Assembly: GCA_000231825.2 (NCBI GenBank)
Contig: JH720311.1
Location: 1,005,437 to 1,034,891, forward strand
Length of the DNA: 29,455 nucleotides
Source of the DNA: Tetrahymena elliotti 4EA
Lineage: Eukaryota > Ciliophora > Oligohymenophorea > Hymenostomatida > Tetrahymenidae
Direction: 5' to 3'
Shown: in pieces, positions 1 through 11,296 of the stretch
How positions within the stretch are numbered: position 1 is the first letter of the stretch
Layout of the letters: each line of letters starts with the position of its first letter
Position numbers and translations under genes: made by a program
The notes under the pieces: generated by a model
Seen by the model: the letters and a program-made list of their open reading frames with translations, nothing else
The model's database searches: none
Told to the model about the DNA's origin: nothing

Positions 1-177
1 GAATAAATAAAAAAGATTTTAATTTATGGATGATAGGGTTTTTTTTTTACATGATATTGGATTAATAGTTGATTCATAAAATTTGATTACTCTTTTCATA
101 TTTAATTAAAATTTTTAGAATCTTTCCTTGTTTTTTTTAAATATGTCTTTATTCAATATTTATTTGAATAATTTTAG

Positions 178-265
178 CAGGAACGATATGGATAAAATGG
201 ACTTCTAAGGATTAAGATCAAGGCTTATGAAAGCAAAAAGACTAGTTGCTATTCAATTTGGATGA
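178..265 (+). CDS. LRR gene A, terminal exon only (5' part lies outside the window)
   Basis: This is the 3' end of a leucine-rich-repeat gene whose body lies left of the window. The exon follows an AG acceptor (176-177), starts in phase 2 and ends at TGA 263-265. Its reading (R-N-D-M-D... then GLRSRLMKAKRLV, then a short end) closely matches the terminal exon of gene C at 5024-5111 (GLRSKLTKAKRLV), so the two genes are paralogues. Bases 1-177 read as the last intron: the T-rich stretch with TTTATTCAATATTTATTT before the acceptor also occurs in the introns of gene C. The function of the LRR protein is unknown; such repeats usually make solenoid protein-binding surfaces. The rest of the gene cannot be judged. 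Confidence 0.75.
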
Positions 266-755
266 TTACTTTTATTGTATATTAGATAACTTACTAAAAT
301 TTTTGTTTTTAGAATTAATGTAAACTTAATTATAAAACTAAAAAATAAATCAATAATATTGTATAAATATTAAAACTTATCTATATTTATTTTTCAGATT
401 TATTTTAAGAATTTAATTAAATTTTGAACTATTTTAATATAAAAAAACTTAATATTTTGGGTTAATCATCTCTCAAATAATTTATTTTTCTGATTAATAT
501 TTTTTATTTCATAACTAAACATTTTTAATTTATTTGCTAAGCACTGTTTTACTTAATTATCAATTTTATTGTACAATAAAAATAGTTACCAAGATTGACT
601 GCCTTAATTTTTTTAAATAAATCTCCATCGTAATACTGTATGATCATTTAATAGCAAATGAGTAAACCTTTCATATCATGTGAATTTTAATATAAAAAAA
701 TGTTTAACCAGAAATCTATTTATTGTCAATATATTACAGCATTAAAAGGTTGGAG
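266..755. other. Intergenic, no gene seen
   Basis: AT-rich sequence downstream of LRR gene A. Bases about 340-470 resemble about 5715-5850, downstream of gene C (shared blocks such as AATAATATTG, ATATTAAAA, TTAATATTTTG-like and AATCATCT). This supports duplication of the gene end together with its 3' flank. I see no RNA gene or other coding signal. Confidence 0.5.
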
Positions 756-930
756 ATGGCATTTTTTTTGGATAGCCATTAAAACAATTACAACATAATT
801 AAAAAAATACTTTCATCTTCAAAAAATAAAAAAATCACTTCATCAAAAACTTTTAAAAAAGTAGAAATAGAAAAAGCAGAATAAATAAATTAAATATTGC
901 TAGATGAGGGATATTTTTTTGTAGTTGAGG
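756..930 (+). CDS. Possible first exon of LRR gene B (uncertain)
   Basis: An ATG at 756 opens a frame beginning MAFFLDSHQNYN and continuing through a Lys/Ser-rich stretch, then Ile/Glu-rich (EIEKAEQINQILLDEG). It lies upstream of the LRR exons of gene B on the same strand and could supply its N-terminus. The 3' end given is approximate, because several GT sites follow (for example near 920) and I could not find an unambiguous phase-2 donor to join to the acceptor at 1654. The frame stays open for about 180 codons, but in DNA this AT-rich, where only TGA stops, that is weak evidence. Other small exons may lie between 930 and 1654; one degenerate LRR-like segment (KTIQTSTHLTIDF) ends at a GTAAGT near 1601. 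Confidence 0.25.
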
Positions 931-1049
931 GATAAATCGATTACAAATTAATATAATTATATTTAATTTTATATAATAGTATTTAATATATATTTTGCTT
1001 ATAAATTTAAATAATTTAAATAATTTTTCTCATTTTACTTTTTATAATT

Positions 1050-1099
1050 AACTGTTGTTAAACCAGAATAAACTGGTAAACCTTCGGGTTAATTTTTTT
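1050..1099 (+). other. Two adjacent hairpins followed by a T7 run
   Basis: ACCAG (1062-1066) and CTGGT (1073-1077) enclose the loop AATAAA. Immediately after, AACC (1079-1082) and GGTT (1087-1090) enclose the stable tetraloop TTCG (1083-1086). A run of seven T follows (1093-1099), as in an RNA polymerase III stop. The local GC content is well above the surroundings. The stems are short, so this may be chance; no tRNA or known snRNA shape was recognised. Confidence 0.3.
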
Positions 1100-1148
1100 A
1101 TATATGTATATAATTTAAACTAATTTTAAGAATACAAAAATTTATTTA

Positions 1149-1191
1149 ATAGAATCTAATTAATAGAAAAATAAAACAAATTAGATTCTAT
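1149..1191. repeat. 13-bp perfect inverted repeat
   Basis: ATAGAATCTAATT (1149-1161) is repeated inverted as AATTAGATTCTAT (1179-1191), with a 17-nt A-rich spacer. It lies in the putative 5' region of LRR gene B. Its role is unknown; it could be a fold-back remnant or chance in AT-rich DNA. Confidence 0.5.
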
Positions 1192-1654
1192 ACCTGTCAT
1201 TATCATTAAAAAAGATAAATAATATTTGTATTGTTAATGCGTTTAACAATTAATTATTAAAATAAATAAATCAATTGAAAAATAAGTTTAATTCATACTG
1301 ATAATATTAAAAAATAAGAAGTCAATTGAAGAAGTAGGATTATTTATTAAATTAAAAAAAATTAAATATTTAGACAATCACTGTTTTAAAATTATTTTAT
1401 TTCATACAAAATTTAATAAGTGACAAATGTGGTACTCAAAAAGAATGATAAGATAGATTTTTCGTAATTTTATTGAGAACTAAGAAAGTAAATTTAATTG
1501 ATTTTTTAGTTTTTAGTAAATATCTGAATCTAACCTTTCAGAAATATAAAAATACCTTAAAACAATTTAAACGTCAACTCATCTAACTATAGATTTTTTG
1601 TAAGTCAAAAACTTATTCTAAAACAATTATTTTTAAAGATTTTGTTTTTTGCAG

Positions 1655-2670
1655 CTAAAATAATATTGGATCTAAAGGACTTAAATTAATTAGTGATGGG
1701 ATATCATCAAATTAACATATCACTCATTTATTCCTTCATTTGAAGTAATATTCTTTTACCATAGATTAATGTCCATAGTATTTATTATTCTCTTACAAAA
1801 CTAAGTGAAAATAAAATCAGTGATGTAGGAGTTTCATGTCTTAGCTAAGCTTTAATTTCATCTAAGACTCTATGTTTTTTCTCAATTAGTTTAAGGTTAT
1901 TATTTCTAATTTTTTCATATATTTCAATTAAAACTCAATCAATATTCATTCAATATTAAGTTTGCTTAAATAAAATTAATTGTTTGAATTTAAAAAGTAA
2001 TAATCAAATTACAAGCAATGGAATAGCTAGTTTGAGTGAAGCTATTGAAAAATGTACTAATCTATCATCATTTGTGCTTTGCTTAAGGTAGAAAAACAAC
2101 AACAAAAATAAGAAATATAATTTTAATTCATTGGTAAAATAATAGGCAAAATAATATCAATAATGATGGGATTGTAAAACTAAGTCAAGGACTTGCAAAT
2201 ACTAAAACTCTGAAATAATTTTAGCTGCTTCTTGGGTAAGTATTTTTTAAATAAGATAAATGGTTACTTTTATGATTTATATTAAAGAAACAATCCAATC
2301 AATAATTAAGGAGCACAATTACTAATTCAAGCAGTAACTTAAAACCCTCAAATAATCAGTTTCACAATAATGCTAGAGTAAAATCAAGAAAACAATATTA
2401 ATAAATCTAAATTAATGATATTTCTATCTAAAAAAGCAAAACTTAAATTAATTAAGCTGGAGCATAAGAATTGGTGTCATTAATTTCACATTCTAAAAAT
2501 CAGATTGAGTTCAACTTATACTTAACGTATCTTTCTTTCTCACTTTCTCTCTATTTAAAAAATTTATCTAATTTTAATAATTCATTAGAATGAATAATTT
2601 GTTGAAGTAAAACTATTTCTCATATTGTAAAAAGTCTAGCAGATTGATCAAATTCTCAATAAGAGTTTGA
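1655..2670 (+). CDS. LRR gene B, 90-bp-exon leucine-rich-repeat protein (5' end uncertain)
   Basis: Seven exons can be placed: 1655-1744, 1806-1895, 1998-2087, 2146-2235, 2288-2377, 2437-2526 and the terminal 2589-2670 (TGA 2668-2670). The first six are exactly 90 bp, and every intron falls after the second base of a codon (phase 2). Each exon encodes one leucine-rich repeat of the form N-x-I-x-x-x-G-x-x-x-L-x-x-x-L...(C/N)-x-x-L-x-x-L-x-L-x-L, close to the ribonuclease-inhibitor-like type. The frame is open throughout, with introns of 59-102 nt (the one at 2378-2436 is 59 nt). The terminal exon ends CKKSSRLIKFSIRV, the same place in the repeat where genes A and C stop. The start is not settled (see 756). 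The gene looks intact over this stretch and is more diverged internally than gene C. Its function is unknown, probably protein binding. Confidence 0.8.
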
Positions 2671-3154
2671 GTTACCACTCTTTAAGTACTATAATAAATA
2701 AATTAAAGTTAAAATAAATATTTTATATGCGATTAACTTTAAAGAACTTTGTATTTATTTTATGTCTAATTAGCATTTAAATAAATCAAAAAATAAAAAA
2801 TTTCTGTAGATAGATGTAAATCATTAAAATAACAATAAAATTTGGTATCAAAAATTTGAAGAAAAAAGATATTTTTAAACAGACATCATTTTTTTAAAAA
2901 AATTTAATCTAAATTTTCATATTATTTATTCATAAGTTCATAATATATTTAATATCTTAATAAATTAAAAAAAATATAAATGTTGAAATAAAATAAAAAA
3001 TCTTTTACAGATCTGACTGATGTACATCAATTTCTTTTAAGATATAAATATATTTTAATTTTTATCAATCTCGTTGTTTTCATAAAATTTTAATGTTTTT
3101 CTCATTCTTTTAAATATTTTTTATTCAATACCTATTTTTATAATTTGTTAAAAG
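2671..3154. other. Spacer between LRR genes B and C
   Basis: No start exon for gene C could be identified here. Bases about 2890-3010 resemble about 5390-5505 upstream of the orphan half-exon at 5520 (shared AAAATTTAATCT, ATTATTTATT and TTTAATATCTTA blocks). The same upstream flank therefore precedes two different LRR exon remnants. Confidence 0.5.
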
Positions 3155-5111
3155 TGGCAATAATATTGGTGATATTGGCATTAGGATCTGAGTTAGCAAA
3201 TGCTCTAATCTCTAATCTGCGACTTTTTACCTCATGTAAAAAGAGTGTTTCAATTTTAATTAGGCCTTTTTAATTAACAAATAATTTTATTTATGAACTG
3301 TTGACTGACTGGCAGTTAATTTTCATTTTTTTAATATTTTATGAGAAACAATAATATTGGTCAAATGGGAGCACAAAAATTAGGAGCTGACTTAGCAAAA
3401 TGCGACAAACTCTAAACTGTGACTATTAACCTAAGGTAAAAATAGCGATTCAATACTAATTATCAATTTTAGGATGAATAAAAAATGTCTGACTAATAAC
3501 TTGGGTTGGTATCCTTGACATTGGTTTGGCTCCCTCTTTCATTAATTTTTATTTGTTTGTTTCAATTTTCAGTTTTCTCATTTATTTTTTTATTTTTTTA
3601 TTAAGTATTTATTATTTTAATTTCTTCAAAGCCGCAATAATATTTGCGAAATGGGAGCATAAAAATTAGGAGCTGACTTAGCTTAATGCTTTAATCTCTA
3701 AACTTTGACAATTTACCTTGGGTACAAAATACCTTTCAAAATTAATTATGCATTTTGGAACTAATAAATAAGATTTTAATGAATGGGTGATTGACTAATT
3801 GACTGGATAATTTCGGTTGATTTACTTACTATATTTGACTAGCTCATTCATTCATTAATTTTTATTTATTATATTAATATTTAATTCAAATCTTCCATAT
3901 TTTTAATTTTTAGTTATTCTATTAATGTTTCTTAATCAATATTTATTTTTGTAAATTTTAAAAAGGTCTAATAATATTAGTCAAAAGGGAGCATAAGGAC
4001 TAAGATCTGAGTTAGCAAAATGCTCTAATCTCTAAACTTTAATTCTTAATCTAAGGTAATAATGTTGACTCAATATTAATTTATGCATGTTTGAATGAAT
4101 ACAAAATATTTATGTGTGATCAGCGATTGGGATGAAGGCTGGTTTTTTTGAGTTCACGAACTTAAATTTTAAACTTGGCCCTTCCCAATCACTGTGAATG
4201 ATTGACTGCTAATTTGAGTTGATTTATTTGATATTGATTTAGTTTCCTCATTCTTTAATTTTTATTTGATTATTATTTAATTCAAATTTTCATCTTTTTT
4301 CTCATTCTTTTTGATATTTCTTTATTTTATTTTTAAAAAGCCCTAATAATATTAGTGAAATCGGTACATAAGGATTAGGAGCTGGCTTAGCTTAATACTG
4401 TAATCTCTAAACTGTAACTCTTTATCTTGAGTAAAAATAGTATTTCAATATTAATTATGAATTGTGGAATGAATAAAAAGGTTTTCAATTTATGAGCAAC
4501 TGACCCATTGACTAAATAATTTGGGTTAATTTAATTGCTTTTTATTTAACTATTTCATTCATTCATTTTTAATTGCTTTTATCAATTCTAAATTTTAAAA
4601 TTTCATAAACAAGCATTAAGTAAATATTTACTTTTTTTATATTTAATTCAAATTTTCATGTTTTTTTCATACTTTTAAATATTTCTTTATTCAATATTTT
4701 TTTAATTTTAAAAAGGACTAATAATATTAGTTAGAAGGGAGCATAGGGATTAGCATCTGAGTTAGCAAAATGCTCTAATCTCTAAACTTTAACTCTTTAT
4801 CTATTGTAAAAATATTGTTTCAATATTAACTAATGCTTTTTGAAATGAATAAAAAAGCCTTTAATTTATAAGCGACTCACTGCCAATTTGAGTTGGCTAA
4901 CTTGATATTGGCTTGGCTAGCTCATTCATTAATTTTTTGTTTTCATATTAAATTAAAAATTGCTATACTTTTCTCATTGTTTTAAATCTTTCTTTATTCA
5001 TTATTATTATTATTTTTAAACAGTCACAATAATATTGGTAAAAATGATATACAAGGATTGAGATCAAAGTTAACAAAAGCAAAAAGGCTAGTCATTATAA
5101 GATTGGAATGA
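3155..5111 (+). CDS. LRR gene C, 90-bp-exon array with a decayed first exon
   Basis: Seven exons: 3155-3235 (81 bp, decayed), 3346-3435, 3632-3721, 3966-4055, 4341-4430, 4716-4805 (all 90 bp) and the terminal 5024-5111 (TGA 5109-5111). All introns are phase 2. Each 90-bp exon encodes one LRR, for example N-N-I-G-Q-M-G-A-Q-K-L-G-A-D-L-A-K-C...L-Q-T. Exons 2-7 read without a stop, but exon 1 has an in-frame TGA (3189-3191) caused by two small deletions. No start exon was found, so the gene may be a pseudogene, or may still work if exon 1 is skipped, which keeps the frame. Introns are far more alike than expected, and exons 3966, 4341 and 4716 sit 375 bp apart, pointing to recent tandem duplication of exon+intron units. 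Function unknown. Confidence 0.75.
3966..5023 (+). repeat. Tandem exon+intron units of about 375 bp in gene C
   Basis: Exon starts at 3966, 4341 and 4716 are spaced exactly 375 bp; the next is 308 bp on at 5024. The introns repeat the same phrases: GAATGAATAAAA after the donor, a 'CATTCATTAATTTTTATTTG' block, then TTTTCTCATTCTTTT, AAATATTTCTTTATTCAATATTTATTTT-like sequence before the acceptor. Exons at 3966 and 4716 are nearly identical (GGA...GAGTTAGCAAAATGCTCTAATCTCTAAACTTTA shared), while 3632 and 4341 share a second version (GGAGCTG...TTAGCTTAAT), as if the original duplication unit held two exons. Confidence 0.8.
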
Positions 5112-6170
5112 TTAATTTTAATAAAATGACAAATCGTACTTATTTCTATATGACCTAATTATGATCATTTATTTTTGATAATTTATCAATTTAATTATTT
5201 TTATTTATTTTATTATTTCTTGTTTGGAAAGTAATTATTTATTTTAGAAAAATTATTTTACAAGAATTTCTAAAAATGCTCAAATATCAAATATCGAATT
5301 TAAAAAATATTTTTTAATCATCAATTTTATTTAACAACTATTTAAATTATAAATAGTGATAATATAATTAATTAAATTTTATAAAATTTTTGAAAAATTT
5401 AATCTGATTTTTTAAATTATTTATTAATTCATATTAAATAATATTCAATTTAATATCTTACCAAATTTAGAAAAAATAATGCTGATGTAAAATATAAAAT
5501 ATTTTACATATTTATCTAAAGGAGCATAAGGATTAGCATCTGAGTTAGCAAAATGCTCTCATCTCTAAACTTTGAATCTTTATCTCTAGTAAAAATAGTC
5601 TTTAATTTGATGAGATCATTTATTTTAAAAAGATCAAATTATTATCATACATTTATATTATACTAAACTTATTGCTTGAAAAATTCAACTAATTTCCAAC
5701 GAATTATGAATCGAAAAATAAATAATATTGATAATATTAAAATTTAATTATCTATCTTTATCATATTTATAATATCTATTTAATAAAAATTTTAATTACT
5801 TTAGTTTAAAATAACTTGATATTTTGATTGAATCAATCATCTATCTATCCAATTTTTAAGATTGATAACCAATCAAAAATAAATTCAATCCTTATTCTAT
5901 TAAAAAAAAATAATTTTTAGTATTTTAAATCAATTATTTCATATTAAATAATAGAAATTTGAAAAAAAGGATTTTTGGAAGAAAGAATCTGCAAAAAGAA
6001 AATCTGAAAAAAATGTTATTAAAAAAACACACATAAATTTGTGCTATTTTTGATTTAATTCAGTAAAAAATTTTGTGTTACTAAAATTTAGACAAAAATA
6101 TTTGCAATTTTAAAAATTAAAAATGATTTATTTCACATTTAGATAAAATTAATTTTCATTTAATTTTTAA
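5112..6170. other. Spacer between LRR gene C and the reductase gene
   Basis: This stretch is the 3' flank shared by gene C (+) and the convergent reductase gene (-), which meet tail to tail here. It contains the orphan LRR half-exon (5520-5588) and flanks resembling 340-470 and 2890-3010. No other gene was seen. Confidence 0.6.
5520..5588 (+). pseudogene. Orphan 3' half of an LRR 90-bp exon
   Basis: Reading GAQGLASELAKCSHLQTLNLYL followed by a GT donor (5589-5590) and an intron-like AAAAATAGTCTTTAATTTGA, this matches the 3' two-thirds of exon 4716-4805 almost base for base. The first about 21 nt and the acceptor are missing. It lies beyond the TGA of gene C and has no partner exon downstream, so it is a relic. 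Confidence 0.85.
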
Positions 6171-8239
<2,069 letters not shown>

Positions 8240-11200
8240 GATTAAAAAATTTAAAGCTAATGTTAATGTTTATTTAAATTTAAGGGTGTTTTATTATTAA
8301 AATCCTTTTGTTTTTTCTGCTAATTTGAATATGAGAAATACAAATATCTTTTTAAAGATGAAATATTACTTTGAAAACTGAATTAGAATAGATTCACCTA
8401 AGAAAAAGTCTGGAATTTCTGAGCATTAAAGGTATGAATAATGTTTTTGTAAAGATTTATCATTTTTTATGCACTATTAATAATATATCAATTTTATGCA
8501 ATTAATTAATTATATGAAACCTGAGAACATTTACAGAATAATTTCAGAACATTTGATTCTAAAAGATCACATATCCCTAATTATTTACTTATTTTGATAA
8601 ATTTATTAGAATTCTAAGTATTTCATTTAACCAAAAACCTTTTACTGGCTTTTAAGATATTTCAATTTGAATTATATTTAAAAATCATATGTTTAAAATA
8701 AATTTATTTTTATGCAATTTTTTTAGTATTTTGCTTATTTTATTCAATTAGCAAAAGTACAAATATTAAAAAAATATTGGAAGTCAGCTACTAAAGTTTT
8801 TGAAAAAGGTATATGTTCGAAATAATCATCTCCATTTTAAAAAAACTTGAAAGATATCAAAGGAATATTATCTAATTTTTATTAAAAAAAATAAAATGAA
8901 GCAAGAAGGAAATATTAAAATAAAAGTAAAAAAAATATTTAAAACCTTTTCAATATCTAAAAAATTTTAATTTAATCATTATATTATGGGATGATGAGAT
9001 TTTTTTTTTTCTTCATATTTTTTATATGATATTTTTGAAGTTAATTAAATTTTAGTATGAATTGATTTATTGATTTTCAATTTAATTTAAAAGAAAATTG
9101 AAAAAATTGATAATAAAATATGATATATTTTATAATTGATGTACTCTTTTTTACATTTACTTATTAAAAGTTATTAAGATTTGATTTATCTTTATATTAA
9201 TGCTTAGAATTTGTATTGAAAAAGCTTTATTAATTTTCCTTTTAAAAAATTAAATATAAAATTTTGGTTCCTAAACTAAATTCAAAATAGTTTTTTAATA
9301 TTAACTCTTCATTTTTGAAATAAAGGCATTACTTTATGGGTAACTGAATGATTTGATAGCATATTCATTAATTTTTTATTTGTTGTTTTAAAATTTTCTC
9401 ACTCTTTAAATATTTTTTTATCCAAAATTTATTCTAATAATATTTTAAAGTAAAAATAGTATAGGTGATATAGAGGTATAAGGATTAGTAATTGACTAAC
9501 TGACAAATATATTTTAAATTTTCTTGATATTTAATTTATCCATTCCTTTTTATTTACTGTTTTCAAATTAAACTTTCATTTTTATCATTTTCTAATTATT
9601 TTTTAAAATATTTTTTAACTCAATATTTATTTTTACAATTTTTTAAAAGTGCTCTTAATATTATTGAAACGAGGATATTAGAATTTTTATTTGACCCAGC
9701 AAAATAGTCTCTCACTAAAATTTGACTCTAGTCTTATAGTAAAAATAGTTTTTCAATATTTATTAGCACTTTTTAATAAATAAAGGCTTTAATTTATTTG
9801 CAACTGACTGCTAACTTATGGTTTATTGAAATTTAGTTTATTTAATCCTATTTTTAAAAATTAAATTTTTTAGTTTTTGAAATCAAGAGATTTTCAATTA
9901 TTCATTTTAATTTTCGAATTAAAAAAAAAGTACATTATTTTAAGCTGAAACTTTTTTTGAATTTCTTTTAACTTTGTTGTATTTAGATTTATGAAAAAAA
10001 ATATTCTATTTAATAATAAAATTTAATTTATTTTATTAATTATTTTCTTTGCAAAAATAAATGAATATATAATTTAATTAGCTAAAATATTAGGGTGAAA
10101 TTTAGCAAAATGAAATTAAAACTTTAAAATAAAACTTTTTGTAAAATATTAATAAATTAAAATCTAAAAACTTATTTATTTGATGAATCATTAATATTTC
10201 AAATTTTTGTTTTCAAATTAATAAATTCTTTTTTAAAGATTTATTAGACAAACCCTACAAATAAATAAATGAATATCATTATTAGATATGCAGCAATGCA
10301 AATGATAATTTAATAACAAATAATTTGATAGATGCCTTAAAAACTGTATCAAAATCTAAAAAGATAAATTGATAGAATGGGTGAGTGAGTGAGTGAATAT
10401 ATTAGTTAATGAATTAGAAGGATTAATTCAAAATGGATGCATTTTTAATTTTTTACCTTATGTTAAAAAATTTAATAAATACCCAGCTTAGGCATCCAGA
10501 AAGTTTAACTATTGATAATAAAATAATGAAGCAAGCAAGTATGCACGCTTGCAAGATGGCATTCAAGCAATCAAAAAGGCTAACAAAAAATAAAGAAAAT
10601 AAAGACATCTAGGTAAAAAATCTTAAAATTTATAATCAAATAAAATAGTAAACAAAACAATTAAAACAAATAAGTTTTTTTCTGTATAAAAAGTTTTCTG
10701 GATTGTAAAATAAACAAACAAACAAATAAATAAATAAGACAAATAGTTAAAGTTCAACAAAGGTAGTAGTTTTCAGTCAATCTATCAAGGATATATCAAA
10801 GAAAAAGTAATACAAAATATTCATCTTTTCATAGTCTATTAGAATCTCCAAAGTTATTGCACAAAAGAATCATTTTATAGCATAAGTAGACACAAATCTA
10901 TTAAATTAATAAACAATATAACAATTAACTCAAACATTAACTTGATTAAAACAGAGTAAATAGTGAATAACAAGGTTTTAATAATAAAATTAGTTTCAAG
11001 AAAGTCGAACTGCCATGTACTAACCACCGCATTTTTCATAAAATCCAAGTAATTTAGAGCGAATAGAACAATATTAGACAATATTTAATAATATTTCAAA
11101 ATGTTGTGCTCATAAATCTTCAATTATTCAAATAATAAAAATTTTTGAATTAACAAATAGATTCTTAAGTGATTCCTCCTCATTCCATCTCTCCTCAAAT

Positions 11201-11296
11201 AATTTATCATCCTCATTAGTAGATAATATATCCTTAGGGTAACAAATACTCAATATATTTAAACTGTTAAAATATCTTTTTTTCTTTTAAAAAGAA
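8240..11296. other. 3-kb divergent intergenic region between the reductase and CNOT9 genes
   Basis: It must contain the promoters of both divergent genes. It holds the decayed LRR relic at 9451-9738, with LRR-type intron phrases from about 9300 to 9870 (CATATTCATTAATTTTTTATTTG, TTTTCTCACTCTTTAAATATTTTTTTAT-like). A short GAGT repeat lies at about 10380-10397, and AAAC/AAAT simple repeats at 10715-10740. Bases 10600-11296 are A-rich and may be 5' untranslated sequence of CNOT9. No convincing protein or RNA gene was found. Confidence 0.6.
9451..9738 (+). pseudogene. Decayed LRR exon pair
   Basis: Two relic exons lie between LRR-type introns. The first (from 9451) matches only the first 12 codons of the repeat (K-N-S-I-G-D-I-E-V-Q-G-L) and then runs into intron-like sequence from about 9487. 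The second (9650-9738, 89 nt) keeps an acceptor, a GT donor and partial matches (LNIIET..., PAKQSL) but has a 1-nt deficit relative to 90 bp and an in-frame TGA at 9723-9725. It is an old, non-functional copy, about 4 kb from the living arrays and on the same strand. Confidence 0.75.

Noticed and set aside
2378..2388. An 11-nt 'intron' or read-through joining LRR exon 2288 to KNNINKSKLMIFLSKKAK
   Set aside because: A normal 59-nt intron (2378-2436) followed by a perfect 90-bp LRR exon (2437-2526) explains the sequence better.
10875..11081. A 68-codon minus-strand frame upstream of CNOT9
   Set aside because: It ends at TAA, which is Gln in this code, and is hydrophobic low-complexity sequence typical of AT-rich DNA; no splice or family support.
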